Origin: Sediminispirochaeta bajacaliforniensis DSM 16054
Lineage (GTDB): Bacteria; Spirochaetota; Spirochaetia; DSM-16054; Sediminispirochaetaceae
Assembly (NCBI RefSeq): GCF_000378205.1
Contig: NZ_KB899411.1
Coordinates: 164,216 to 228,215, forward strand
Length of the DNA stretch: 64,000 nucleotides
Reading direction: 5' to 3'
Made by a program: the position numbers and the translations under genes. Below the pieces are notes generated by a model. That model was not told where the DNA came from, did no database searches, and worked only from the letters and a program-made list of their open reading frames with translations. Numbering within the stretch: position 1 is the stretch's first letter; each line of letters begins with the position of its first letter. Positions 1-8,911 of this stretch are shown here, in pieces.

Positions 1-11
1 CAATAAGTCAG

Positions 12-833
12 ATGCAGCAAGCGGTCGAACGGCTGCAGGAAAATGCAAATGGATTTTTTCTCTCACTCCAAAATGAATTCGATTTTAACAAGACCGTTAC
101 TTCAATCTTCACCAAACTGATCACACGGCCGGAAGAGACCACAAATATGGAAGAGATGGCGAAGTGGATCATCGATACCATCTACAACCATTTTCGGGAT
201 GAGCAGGGTAACCATACCCTCGCCCTTGCCCGCTTGTTCGTCGCCCTCCCCGAAGAAAAGCTCGATTCGACGGCTGCCCAAGCAATCAGAAACAAACAAA
301 GCGCTTCCGGCCGCTATCTTTGTCTAATGGCGACAAAGGGCAGCGAAGCGGCGTGGAACGAGAGGACCAGATCGGTACATCACAAGGCAATTTCCCTTCC
401 GAGATCACAGCAAGAGTTGGAGATTATGCCTATGCTGGCCGAGATGTTCAGGAACATGAAGGTTGATTATCAGAGAATCATATCGCCTATAATAAACGAC
501 GATTTCAGTGCCGCCTCTTTGACCGACGGCTATATGCTTGTAGAGGAAACCGTCGGCTCCCGCTTCATCCCTGCCCAGGATGATTTCATCAAACCCTACG
601 GTATTGCAAGTGAGCTTGGATATGGAGGGATTCTTCCTTCGGGAGCGATCTTTACCTGCTTTCTCTTTTCGAAGAGCCCCATTTCTCATCACATGGCCGA
701 CGGACTCAGACTGCTGAGCAGCGCCATTCAGCAGGCACTGCTTCCCTTCGATCTCAAGGGCCTCTACTGGGAAGAGCAAGGGGTGGTGCCTGAGTTAGTC
801 ACCACAGCAGCCGCAAAAGGGGCAATCGGTTAA
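12..833 (+). CDS. Probable C-terminal part of a sensory (GAF-like) protein, possibly cut by the window edge
   Basis: I do not recognise this family with certainty. The reading frame is open upstream to the first base of the window, so the first Met may be internal and the gene partial. The protein is soluble, with no signal peptide or membrane segment. Its N-terminus is helical and charged, and its second half (about residues 150-235) has alternating hydrophobic strands ending in a helix before the aromatic GLYWEEQG, which fits a GAF/PAS-like ligand-binding fold. No kinase, HTH or GGDEF output domain is visible. Its stop overlaps the stop of the convergent alaX-like gene by 3 bases, so no terminator separates them. 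Function is not assigned. Confidence 0.5.
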   Translation: MQQAVERLQENANGFFLSLQNEFDFNKTVTSIFTKLITRPEETTNMEEMAKWIIDTIYNHFRDEQGNHTLALARLFVALPEEKLDSTAAQAIRNKQSASGRYLCLMATKGSEAAWNERTRSVHHKAISLPRSQQELEIMPMLAEMFRNMKVDYQRIISPIINDDFSAASLTDGYMLVEETVGSRFIPAQDDFIKPYGIASELGYGGILPSGAIFTCFLFSKSPISHHMADGLRLLSSAIQQALLPFDLKGLYWEEQGVVPELVTTAAAKGAIG

Positions 834-2005
834 AGAGCCTTTCGGCAACGGTCGTAAAAGGCCTCGATTCCTTTAGGGTTTGAACCGATACCCTGCCACA
901 TCGGGGCCTTCCCTCCTCCTTTACCGTCAATGGCAGAAAGCAGCTCTTTTCGTAATTCGTTAAAGGGAAAGTCGAGACCTCCGAGAGCGGCAACAAGCCA
1001 CTGCACACCGCTCTCTGTCCTGTTTGTTAATGCAACGAGCAGAGGTTTTTCTTCGGGAAGAGCATCGGCAACATTCCTGAGAAAATCTTTTTCCTGTCCG
1101 GCAAAGGAGCGTGAAAGAAAAGAAGCATTTGCCGCCTGCTCGGACAAATTTCGGGCCTCTGCGGCGGCTTGTTCGCGGCGAAGCGATTCGATAGTGACCT
1201 TTAAACGTTGCTGTTCGGCAATAAGCTGCCTGCTCCGTTCTTCCAGCCCATCACTCTTTACCGAATTGAGCTCACACAGACGAGTGACCAGCTCCATTTT
1301 TTCCCCATAATCACGAAATGCACGACCACCGGCCTTCCACTGGATTCTCATATGGCCGCGGATTCGCTCGACGCCGCAGCGCCGAATCAGAAGGACCTCA
1401 CCGGTCTTACTGCAATGGACACCGCCGCAGGCAACGGCATCGTAGTTGCCAAGCCTGACGATCCTGATATGGCCGAAGACCTTTGGGGTCCTGCGGAGAT
1501 CAAAAGAGGCCACCTTTTCATCATCGGTCCAGAAGGTCTCTATGGACAGATTCCGGCACACGAGCTCCTGTGCAAAAAAGTCCACCTTTTCGAGAACCCC
1601 TTCATCGATCTCTTCCCGATCGACTTCGATGGTAAGAACATCTTCGCCGAGGTGCACGGCAAGGGTGTTTATACCGAATTCACGATAGAGAACCGCTGAT
1701 AAAATATGCTGGGCGGTGTGTTGCTGCATATAGTCGAAACGGTGGTTCCAATCAAGCCGACACAGAACCGGTCCCTCGGCAGGACGATTCTGAAGAAGGT
1801 GAACAACATCGCTTCCCACCTTCTTCACGTCAAGGAGGGGCTGCTCTCCGATCCAGCCGGTATCAGAAGGCTGCCCGCCGCCCTCGGGGTAGAATTGGGT
1901 TTTATCAAGGAGGACCTCGTATCCCTTGTCGGTTTTTGAGGAGGAAAGCACCGCTGCCTTAAATTCACTTTGATATTGGTTTTGGTAGTAAAGTTTCTCA
2001 GTCAT
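830..2005 (-). CDS. AlaX-type alanyl-tRNA editing hydrolase with DHHA1-like C-terminus
   Basis: Predicted to hydrolyse mischarged tRNA-Ala (Ser- or Gly-tRNA-Ala) in trans. The N-terminal part matches the AlaRS second additional domain: FYPEGGGQPSDTG near residues 38-50, HTAQH giving His96 and His100, and ACGGVHC giving Cys193 and His197. These four residues form the family's zinc site. A coiled coil follows (about 235-290), then a DHHA1-like tail with GGGKAPMWQG. At 391 aa it is a long AlaX (AlaX-L type) without the aminoacylation core. I chose the ATG at 2005 because the protein begins there as the family does. The frame stays open for another 114 codons upstream, but that stretch overlaps mobA and is unlike AlaX. 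Last gene of a four-gene operon; its start overlaps mobA by 8 bases. Confidence 0.88.
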   Translation of the reverse strand: MTEKLYYQNQYQSEFKAAVLSSSKTDKGYEVLLDKTQFYPEGGGQPSDTGWIGEQPLLDVKKVGSDVVHLLQNRPAEGPVLCRLDWNHRFDYMQQHTAQHILSAVLYREFGINTLAVHLGEDVLTIEVDREEIDEGVLEKVDFFAQELVCRNLSIETFWTDDEKVASFDLRRTPKVFGHIRIVRLGNYDAVACGGVHCSKTGEVLLIRRCGVERIRGHMRIQWKAGGRAFRDYGEKMELVTRLCELNSVKSDGLEERSRQLIAEQQRLKVTIESLRREQAAAEARNLSEQAANASFLSRSFAGQEKDFLRNVADALPEEKPLLVALTNRTESGVQWLVAALGGLDFPFNELRKELLSAIDGKGGGKAPMWQGIGSNPKGIEAFYDRCRKAL

Positions 2006-2597
2006 GGGAAGATAGTAGCATAATCTTCGCCTCGGACAAAGACGCCGGGGTGTTGATATTCCAAAGTAAGGGAGCATTAAAGCCCGCATCGGAAAGTGCT
2101 TCTTCATCAATCTCCACCCTCGGCATATCGGTAATAACCGAAGAGAGGCGATAATCTGAACGCGCAAAGGCCTCTTCCCATCGGGATAAAAGCCCGCGGG
2201 GGTAGAGTGCAGGAAAGGGCTGAAGCCTGTCTTCGATCCGAAAAAACACCGACTTGCCGGCCTGCCTTCGTTCGAACAGGAGATCAAGCATTGAGGGAGA
2301 GGCAAGGATGGTATCACAGGAAAGGAGAAGAAGCCAGGAGTCCACAAAGGGGGTCACGGTGATGATGCCGCTTATGGGCGTAAGGTCTTTACTTCTATCA
2401 TGCAGCACCGTAACGCCATGGTCCTGCAGCGTTTGCCCCTTGGTCACCAAAAATAGGCGATCGGAATATCGGCGAGCATAAGAGAGGGCCCATTCAACCA
2501 GGCTCTTTTCTCCAAACATCACCTCACATTTGTTGCGCCCGAAACGTCTGCTCCGGCCTCCCGCCAATACAGCGGCAATCAGACCCGAAGAATACAT
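1998..2597 (-). CDS. mobA: MobA-like nucleotidyltransferase (molybdenum cofactor guanylyltransferase family)
   Basis: A member of the MobA/NTP-transferase family, which attaches GMP to molybdopterin to make the guanine dinucleotide form of the cofactor. The nucleotide-binding loop LAGGRSRRFGRNK lies at about residues 11-23, and a Rossmann-like core follows with the SCDTI motif at about 95. The 199-aa length is normal for MobA. No other molybdenum cofactor gene is in the window, so a related role on another nucleotide-activated substrate is possible. Its ATG overlaps the stop of the upstream pfkB-type gene by one base (TAATG), indicating translational coupling. Family assignment is firm, substrate less so. 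Confidence 0.78.
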   Translation of the reverse strand: MYSSGLIAAVLAGGRSRRFGRNKCEVMFGEKSLVEWALSYARRYSDRLFLVTKGQTLQDHGVTVLHDRSKDLTPISGIITVTPFVDSWLLLLSCDTILASPSMLDLLFERRQAGKSVFFRIEDRLQPFPALYPRGLLSRWEEAFARSDYRLSSVITDMPRVEIDEEALSDAGFNAPLLWNINTPASLSEAKIMLLSSHD

Positions 2598-3520
2598 TAT
2601 GGAAGGATAGAACCAGGTCGCAGTAGCTCGGCATTTCTCGATGCCAGTTCATGGCCGAGGACCACACCGGAAGCAAGGGATTCCCCTGCGAGAAGAGAGA
2701 GGGCAAGCCCTGCGGTAAAAGCATCTCCGCAGCCAATGGTATTAAGAGCCTCGACAGGATGGGCTGGAACCATGGTTCGCTTTCCTTCTTTCAGAAAGAG
2801 CGTCTCGCGAGCGCCTCTGGAAAGGACCACCGGAGAACCGCTCTTATCAAGCCGCTCCATGATGGGCCAGGCGGCATTTACAAGCTCACGATCATCATCC
2901 TGCTCACCGATCGGCCCACTGCCGAGACGAAAGGTGGCGGCAAACTCACTCAAATTAATCTTTATCACCGACGGGTGAAAAGGCAAAGCCTTCAGAAGCA
3001 TACTGCCACGAAAATCGGCAACCACCGGAATTCCATGTTCGGCAGCCTGACGGCAGAAACCTGCAAAAAGATCATCAGGGTAGCCCGGAGCAACCGACCC
3101 GGAGAGAACCAAAAGGGAACAGGAAACAAGCAATTCGGAAAAGCGCTTTTGTAAAGCGACGACTGTGGAAGCATCGACGGGAGTCGAAGGCTCAATGAAC
3201 TCGGTGGCGCTGCCTTTCGATTCATCGACAATGGTCGTACAGGTACGAACCCCGCCTCCCCCGACCGTTTCGATCTCAATAGCATCTTGTCGGCAGAGTC
3301 TTTCAAAAAGCCCACCTTCTTCGCCGCGACAATGGCTTAGGTGTAGGGAAAAGGCCTCGGAACCTTCATATTGATTGATAATTCGGGCGACATTTATCCC
3401 CTTACCAGAGGCATCCAAGCGCCCCAAACGGGCACGATTGACCTCTCCCGGACTCCAGGAAGAAAACAACAGGGTACGTTGAAGGGTTGGGTTCAGGCAA
3501 ACAACGAGAATTTGTTTCAT
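2597..3520 (-). CDS. PfkB-family sugar kinase, 1-phosphofructokinase/tagatose-6-phosphate kinase type
   Basis: Cytoplasmic ATP-dependent kinase of the PfkB (ribokinase) superfamily, FruK/LacC branch. The start resembles FruK (CLNPTLQRTL), the substrate loop has the GKGINVAR motif at about residues 38-45, and the ATP/catalytic PfkB signature NTIGCGDAFTAGLA lies near 262-275 with the catalytic Asp in GCGDAF. Length of 307 aa is typical. No fructose PTS gene is nearby; instead it sits between a phosphoribosyltransferase (4-base overlap upstream) and mobA (1-base overlap downstream). The sugar phosphate it uses cannot be read from the sequence. Confidence 0.85.
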   Translation of the reverse strand: MKQILVVCLNPTLQRTLLFSSWSPGEVNRARLGRLDASGKGINVARIINQYEGSEAFSLHLSHCRGEEGGLFERLCRQDAIEIETVGGGGVRTCTTIVDESKGSATEFIEPSTPVDASTVVALQKRFSELLVSCSLLVLSGSVAPGYPDDLFAGFCRQAAEHGIPVVADFRGSMLLKALPFHPSVIKINLSEFAATFRLGSGPIGEQDDDRELVNAAWPIMERLDKSGSPVVLSRGARETLFLKEGKRTMVPAHPVEALNTIGCGDAFTAGLALSLLAGESLASGVVLGHELASRNAELLRPGSILP

Positions 3521-4044
3521 CGGACCACGGCTGCAAGGCGCTCCTGCTCATCAATATCTTCCGCGTCCCAGGGATAGCAGATCCAAACATCATCCAGAGT
3601 CTTACCACAATAGTAACGCTTTACGGCCTGAGGTATCGTACCGCTTTTCTTTTTTTGCTTGTTGTGAAGAACGGCAACCGCCATCTCACTCGGTTTTTGC
3701 TGCAGGAGCTCTCTGAGACAGTATTCGAGGGTCACCCGGGTATCGTCGACCTCATCCACGAGCAGTATCTTTTTCCCTTTCAGTTTGCTTTCTACCTCAT
3801 CGATCCACTGAATCTTGCGGGGAAACTCCTTGGGCTTATTGAATTCGTCGTAATAGGAAAGTCCGACGGTCAAAATCGGCCTGTCGATGAAGGTTCGCAG
3901 CATCCTTGCGGGAATAAATCCACCGGTTCCGATTGCAACAATAATATCGGGATCGAAACCTGATTCCATGATTTGGGATGCTATATGCTTTACAGCTTTA
4001 TGAATGGTATTATAGGTAAGATAGTATTTTTCGGCTGCGGCCAT
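3517..4044 (-). CDS. Purine-type phosphoribosyltransferase
   Basis: Type I phosphoribosyltransferase predicted to join a purine base (xanthine, guanine or hypoxanthine) to PRPP. The PRPP-binding loop reads ILLVDEVDDTRVTL at about residues 92-105, the form seen in the yeast Xpt1/Hpt1-like branch. An upstream GTGGFIPARML loop fits the family's second conserved loop. I start it at the ATG at 4044, preceded by a good AAGGAGT ribosome-binding site. The frame is open further upstream, but that part reads as low-complexity, serine-rich non-coding translation and overlaps the divergent gene. First gene of the operon with pfkB-type kinase, mobA and alaX. Confidence 0.82.
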   Translation of the reverse strand: MAAAEKYYLTYNTIHKAVKHIASQIMESGFDPDIIVAIGTGGFIPARMLRTFIDRPILTVGLSYYDEFNKPKEFPRKIQWIDEVESKLKGKKILLVDEVDDTRVTLEYCLRELLQQKPSEMAVAVLHNKQKKKSGTIPQAVKRYYCGKTLDDVWICYPWDAEDIDEQERLAAVVR

Positions 4045-4183
4045 TGCCTTACTCCTTGGTAAGAGGATGAGTGTCATCCTATCGGGTTCTCCCCCCTTGA
4101 TGCAAGAGTCCGGGCCTTGAGTAATCACTTGCCGAAGGGGGGCGACAGGCGTTACATTACCATCATTAAGAGGAGAAAAGCGT

Positions 4184-4780
4184 ATGGCACAGATAAAATC
4201 GGCTCTGGAACTTGCTCTCGAAAACACCGCCGACATCGTAGGTGACAAAGCTGCTATCAAACGTAAGGAGCTTGAAGAGCAGGGGCGCCGTCTTGCTTCA
4301 AAATTCTTGTTTGATCTCGAAGCGACAAGCGATGAATTGGCAAAGGCGCTCAAGGAAACAAAAAAAGAAGATCGCGGTCCGGTAAAAACATCGACCATCG
4401 ATGTGTTGTTAGCAAATATCACCCTGCCGAGGGAAGAGGTCGATGAAGACCTGCTGAAGCGGATAGGAGAAGGGATTGCCGTCGTCACCGGTGAGAAAAA
4501 GCAGGCTGCAAACACATTGGACCAGCTTACTCAGTTTTTCCAGCAATATCTGCAAAATCGTGAACAAATCCTCGATCACCTAAAAAGACAATATCAGCCC
4601 CAGCTGGATGCGAAGCAGGAAGCCCTCAGTCGTCAATACGGCCAAAAGGTGGCACTGCAGCCCGAGCAGGACCCGGATTTTATGCAACTTCTGAATCGCA
4701 ACATCGGCCGCCTCGAAGAACAATATCAACAGGCGCTGGATCAGGCTAAAGGCGAAATCAGGCAACTGCTGAAACTGTAA
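4184..4780 (+). CDS. Conserved hypothetical coiled-coil protein
   Basis: Not recognised. The 198-aa protein is hydrophilic, rich in Gln, Glu, Lys and Leu, and mostly predicted helix, with coiled-coil character in the first 70 residues and again from about 110 to the end. There is no signal peptide, membrane segment or catalytic motif. A strong ribosome-binding site (aagaggag) precedes the ATG. It is transcribed alone, divergent from the phosphoribosyltransferase operon and convergent with the protease gene 10 bases away. A structural or adaptor role is possible, but nothing in the sequence shows it. Confidence 0.7.
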   Translation: MAQIKSALELALENTADIVGDKAAIKRKELEEQGRRLASKFLFDLEATSDELAKALKETKKEDRGPVKTSTIDVLLANITLPREEVDEDLLKRIGEGIAVVTGEKKQAANTLDQLTQFFQQYLQNREQILDHLKRQYQPQLDAKQEALSRQYGQKVALQPEQDPDFMQLLNRNIGRLEEQYQQALDQAKGEIRQLLKL

Positions 4781-4790
4781 TTACACTATA

Positions 4791-6314
4791 TCAAAGGTTG
4801 TGGAGGTTGATCGTCTTGAGCCATGCCTCGGGTACGGCAGAAACGGGCGTAACATAGGCGATCTGCCCTCCTTCTTCCCCTATGATTACCGTAGGGATGC
4901 CGATCAATTGATAATAGGCGTCGACGGCGGCCCCTCCCGAATTGCCGCTGTTGATTTCGGCGTCGGTCTTTATGAAGAGACGATCACCCACCGCTTCAAA
5001 ACCACTCACAATACCCCGGGTAACCGAAATGGAAGCCCGGGAGCCGGTCCCCCCGATACCGGGATAACCGAAAAACGAAAGAGGCTGGCCAATCTTCAGC
5101 GAAGCGGAATCTCCAACGGAGATATAAGGGAAACGATACCCCGAGGGGAGAAGTTCGCCGTTCAACCCCTTATCGACCCGCAGCAAAGCAAGATCGGCAT
5201 CGGGATCGGATTCAACAAGCTCAGCCTGAAAAAGTTCCTTCGGCGGGATGCTGTTTTCGAGGTTCACGGCAACATAGATCGAAGGTGATACCTTTCCATC
5301 GTAGTTTTCCACCACATGCCAGTTGGTAAGGATCAGACCATCTTTGCTGACAAGACAGCCACTCCCCTTCCCTGCCGTCCCTATGACCTCAACGGTAGAG
5401 AGTAAAACAATCTCAGACTCATCGGAAGGAAGGGGCAGAGGGTCTATCTCCTTCAACTGCTCCGGTACCGAACGATCGAAGGTCGACAGGATGGTAAAAC
5501 GCTCGGGATGATCGGAAGAGACCTGGTCGAAGGCCGTGATATAGTAACGTCCAGGCTCAAGGGGCGGGTCCGATTTTCCGGTAATGACCAGACTCTCTCT
5601 GCCGAGAAAACTCTCCTTCACATAATCGGCCTCTTCCCTGTTGGCAACGGGATTATCCCGGGAAACAAGGAGATCAATATCCGCCTCCGCATCGGTAATA
5701 TCGAGACGAAGCGCTCCGGCATCCTCCGGAACGTCGATAAAGAAGCGGCGGCTCATCCCCTCTTCAGGCTGAAGCGTCGCTTCCCTTGGGGTACCGGCTG
5801 AAAGGGCCGATATAGCCTTGCCGTCAATGAAACGAAGCGAAAGAGAAAAGGGGATTTTATCGGAACGCTCTCCGTCGATCCTCGGTTTACTATTGCGCTG
5901 ATATGCAACATCAAGGTAGTAGATGCCGCTCTTGAGGGAGGGATCGGTTAATCTGCTAAAGAAAATGGTTTCATTGTAGTTGTCGCTCATGCTGTAGAAA
6001 TCGACCTGATCGTAACTGCGTATTTCACTTCCGTACTGCACAAAGAGATCAAGGTCCGCAGCGGAATCGAAAAGCTTTACCTCCACCCCGAAGACCCCCT
6101 CGGGCACGGTAAAACGATATGTTAGATAGCCTGGAGCATCATCGGAAACATCGAGAGTCTCGCTCGACACCCTTCCCGGAGTCAAAAGTCGAAAGGAACG
6201 TTCCTTCTCCAAAGCAGCCGCCTGGGAAGCGGGCAGGAGGAATGAAAGCGCCAAAGAAAAAAACAAAAACGTACTATAAAATCGGCCGATGAATCGGAAC
6301 GGAAATAGTTGCAC
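4791..6314 (-). CDS. Secreted trypsin-like (S1/DegP-type) serine protease with two N-terminal beta domains
   Basis: Exported endopeptidase. From a GTG start at 6314 (GAGGG ribosome-binding site 7 bases upstream; a TTG five codons further up is the alternative) it has an N-terminal hydrophobic signal segment at about residues 14-33. Two similar beta-sandwich repeats follow at about 40-165 and 170-280, each with a strand-rich pattern ending in a YY(L/I) strand (DLDLFVQYG, DIDLLVSRD), which resembles pre-peptidase C-terminal domains. The protease domain is C-terminal: His333 in TNWHVV, Asp374 in DADLALL and Ser459 in GNSGGAA form the triad. No PDZ domain follows, unlike DegP/HtrA. Placing PPC-like domains before the protease is unusual. 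Probably periplasmic or surface located. Confidence 0.85.
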   Translation of the reverse strand: MQLFPFRFIGRFYSTFLFFSLALSFLLPASQAAALEKERSFRLLTPGRVSSETLDVSDDAPGYLTYRFTVPEGVFGVEVKLFDSAADLDLFVQYGSEIRSYDQVDFYSMSDNYNETIFFSRLTDPSLKSGIYYLDVAYQRNSKPRIDGERSDKIPFSLSLRFIDGKAISALSAGTPREATLQPEEGMSRRFFIDVPEDAGALRLDITDAEADIDLLVSRDNPVANREEADYVKESFLGRESLVITGKSDPPLEPGRYYITAFDQVSSDHPERFTILSTFDRSVPEQLKEIDPLPLPSDESEIVLLSTVEVIGTAGKGSGCLVSKDGLILTNWHVVENYDGKVSPSIYVAVNLENSIPPKELFQAELVESDPDADLALLRVDKGLNGELLPSGYRFPYISVGDSASLKIGQPLSFFGYPGIGGTGSRASISVTRGIVSGFEAVGDRLFIKTDAEINSGNSGGAAVDAYYQLIGIPTVIIGEEGGQIAYVTPVSAVPEAWLKTINLHNL

Positions 6315-6401
6315 AACAAACCCTCGCAAAAACGGTCTTGCCTAATAGTATCACAATTCACACCCTTTTCAACATCCCCGAGTCGGGGTATAACAGGGGG
6401 C

Positions 6402-7505
6402 ATGAGCAACGAACAACAGCTAAACCATATTGGGGTTATTAATGCCGGTGCATGGGGAACCGCCGTCGCAAAGGTCCTGGCGGAAAAAGGCCATCAGGTC
6501 ACTATCTGGGAACCCATGGAATCGGTTGTGAAAGAAATCAACAAGGAACGGAAAAACAGCCGTTTTCTACTTGGTGTGACACTACCGGATACGATCATTG
6601 CCACCACCGATCTCAACGAAGCAGCTGGAAATAAAGATTATCTGATTCTTGCCACTCCTTCTCTCTATATTGTCGATATAGCAAAGAAACTCATCACCAT
6701 TCCGGAAATTATGGAAGGGAAAACGGTCATCGGCGTTCTGACAAAGGGCTTTATCGATATTGGTTTCGGCCCTACCCTCATTACCAAAGCGCTGGAGGAT
6801 TATCTTCCCGGCTTCTATAAAGGCTCTCTGGTCTATCTATCCGGCCCCAGCCATGCCGAAGAAGTAGCCCGGGGAAAGCTGACGGGCCTAATAAGTGCAT
6901 CGGCAAACGGACGAAATGCCATACGGTTCAGGCAGATCTTTGCCTCGACAAACCTGATGCTCTTCTCCAGTCTCGATACCACCGGTGTACAAACCTGTGC
7001 CGCCGTCAAGAACGTCATCGCGATCGCCTTCGGCATGCTTGATGCGCTCAAGGAGCTTTCAGATCTCTTCGGCGACAATACCGAAAGCCTCTTACTGGCT
7101 GCCGGGTTAAATGAGATACAGATAATCGGCCAGGCTATAGGTGCGACCCATCCTGAAACTTTTACCAGTATAGCCGGGGTTGGAGACCTCGACGTGACCT
7201 GCCGCAGCCGCTACGGAAGGAACCGCCGTTTCGGGAGTGAAATCATCAAAGCGGGGATCACCAGACAGTTTTCAGACCTCGAGGATCTGATACGAAACAT
7301 CCATAAGATCGGTTATCTGCCGGAAGGGGCGGTTGCCAGTAAGTATGTCCATGCCATTGTTGAAGACAAGAAGCTGAAACTTCCTATCTGCGACATGGTA
7401 TACCGAATACTGAACAGGGAACATGAGCCCCTCGAGGCCCTGACGACCCTCATGCGCGGGCTTACCGGCCCCTCTTTCGCCTTGCCGAGTGAGGGAAACG
7501 AGTAG
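6402..7505 (+). CDS. gpsA: NAD(P)-dependent glycerol-3-phosphate dehydrogenase (GpsA-like)
   Basis: Predicted to make sn-glycerol 3-phosphate from dihydroxyacetone phosphate for phospholipid synthesis. The Rossmann start reads GVINAGAWGTAVA, the catalytic Lys region reads CAAVKNVIAIAFGM, and the C-terminal part carries AGVGDLDVTCRSRYGRNRRFG, which matches GpsA well. Two oddities: the first glycine of the usual GAG-x-W-G dinucleotide loop is replaced by Asn, and there is a short insertion (DALKELSDLFGDN) after the catalytic helix. The protein is 367 aa, slightly longer than usual. The chosen ATG follows a GGGGG stretch; the frame is open upstream but that part overlaps the divergent protease gene. 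Confidence 0.85.
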   Translation: MSNEQQLNHIGVINAGAWGTAVAKVLAEKGHQVTIWEPMESVVKEINKERKNSRFLLGVTLPDTIIATTDLNEAAGNKDYLILATPSLYIVDIAKKLITIPEIMEGKTVIGVLTKGFIDIGFGPTLITKALEDYLPGFYKGSLVYLSGPSHAEEVARGKLTGLISASANGRNAIRFRQIFASTNLMLFSSLDTTGVQTCAAVKNVIAIAFGMLDALKELSDLFGDNTESLLLAAGLNEIQIIGQAIGATHPETFTSIAGVGDLDVTCRSRYGRNRRFGSEIIKAGITRQFSDLEDLIRNIHKIGYLPEGAVASKYVHAIVEDKKLKLPICDMVYRILNREHEPLEALTTLMRGLTGPSFALPSEGNE

Positions 7506-7510
7506 CATCG

Positions 7511-8878
7511 TCACCCCATACGGGCAAATCGCTTTGCTTCCTCCAGATCTTCTCGGCGCAGCCCCTCCCACTCCATAGGCATGAAGCTGTTATTCTGATA
7601 CAGGGGTTCACGATCTATGGGGTAGCGGCTTTGTTCGACGCAGGTGTTCCACAGCAGGCTTCCGGGAACAGGGCTGAATTCGGCAACCTGAACACCGAAG
7701 CCGCTGGCTCTTCCTCCTTTTATTGCTGAAAACAGGGCCTCTCTGCTTTGCCCCGGGAGGGCGCCGAGAACATAAAGCAAGACATCGGAACGCTTAAAAC
7801 CGGCTCGGCGCAGGGCCTGAAAGGAACGGGAGGCCTCCGAGGGCCGGAATTTGCCGTCATGTTCAAGGTGAAACGCCTCCGATTCCGACTCGTAGCCGAA
7901 ACGGGCCTCCCGGAATCCCGCTCTTCGCATAAGAATTGCCGTTTCGAGATCGAGAAAGCGGAGATGCATTGCATTCGGGGTCCAGAAAGAGAGCCCCGGA
8001 AGTTTGCGAAGAATCATATCGAGAAAAGGGAGAAAAAGTCGTTCTTTATCCACAAGAAGCGCATCGTCGTAGAAGGCGAAATTCCTCACCCCGTAGCGTT
8101 CGTACAACTCCCGTACATAGGAAAAAAGCAGCTCGACATCACCACCACGCCAGGAAGGTTCAAGACGATGTGAAGCGCAATAGTCGCAGCGATAGGGGCA
8201 GCCCCGATTTAGTCTGATAGGAGCGGCACCGTTGCGCATGATCGCCCGGTGCAGTAAAGGGAACAGTGGCACGGCGCCTTCAGGAACAGGCAAGGCCCGC
8301 TCCCCAAGTAAGCGGGCAAGCCTCTCTGCACCACTGCCGGCGTCGGGAGACCCCACAATCGCAAGATCGACACCGGGTAGAGCGTTGCAATGGCCGGGAA
8401 GAAGGGAGGCATAGACTCCACCCACGATAATCGGTATATCCTGCCACAAGGAACGACAGAGAGCCGCAACTTCCGCGACCCCCTGGTACCAGTAGGTCAT
8501 ACCGCCGGCGATAAACACAACATCGGGTGAAGGTCCGTCAAGCAGAAGCGAGCGGAGCATGGCAGGAGGAACCCCGTAGCGGCTGTAGCGTCTTGGAATC
8601 GGGGCCATTCCCTCAGGCAAAGAAACCGGAGAACGGAAAAATTTGCCTGTCCCGTTTGCCTTACGCTTCGGCCGCCTTCTGCCGCCTCCAAGCGGTAAAT
8701 CGGGATCCAGCGCATCGACCACCCTGACGTGGTAACCGGAGGCCTGAAACCACGAGGCAATCCGTAAAAGGCCATAGGGCCGCAGAAAGAGATCATACAA
8801 CGCAAAATCATAAATCGGGGGGGACAAAAAAAGTGCCACCGGATGGTCGGATTCGAAAAAGTTCATGCCACTGGACAT
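7511..8878 (-). CDS. Radical SAM protein with B12-binding-like N-terminus
   Basis: Iron-sulfur enzyme of unknown substrate. Residues about 15-200 resemble a cobalamin-binding domain (PPIYDFALYD start, DVVFIAGGMTYWY, IIVGGVYASLLPGH), although the classical B12 DxHxxG motif is not evident. The radical SAM core follows, with the cluster-binding cysteines Cys227, Cys231 and Cys234 in RGCPYRCDYCAS, and continues with FYDDALL and RFGYES segments. It resembles B12-binding-domain radical SAM proteins (MiaB/BchE superfamily) rather than a named enzyme. The start is ambiguous: GTG at 8884 or the ATG at 8878, which has an AAAGGTGAT sequence just upstream; I use the ATG. Stop lies 5 bases from the convergent gpsA stop. 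Confidence 0.82.
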   Translation of the reverse strand: MSSGMNFFESDHPVALFLSPPIYDFALYDLFLRPYGLLRIASWFQASGYHVRVVDALDPDLPLGGGRRRPKRKANGTGKFFRSPVSLPEGMAPIPRRYSRYGVPPAMLRSLLLDGPSPDVVFIAGGMTYWYQGVAEVAALCRSLWQDIPIIVGGVYASLLPGHCNALPGVDLAIVGSPDAGSGAERLARLLGERALPVPEGAVPLFPLLHRAIMRNGAAPIRLNRGCPYRCDYCASHRLEPSWRGGDVELLFSYVRELYERYGVRNFAFYDDALLVDKERLFLPFLDMILRKLPGLSFWTPNAMHLRFLDLETAILMRRAGFREARFGYESESEAFHLEHDGKFRPSEASRSFQALRRAGFKRSDVLLYVLGALPGQSREALFSAIKGGRASGFGVQVAEFSPVPGSLLWNTCVEQSRYPIDREPLYQNNSFMPMEWEGLRREDLEEAKRFARMG

Positions 8879-8911
8879 AATCACCTTTATTTGTTATCTT
8901 AGCTTCCACAC

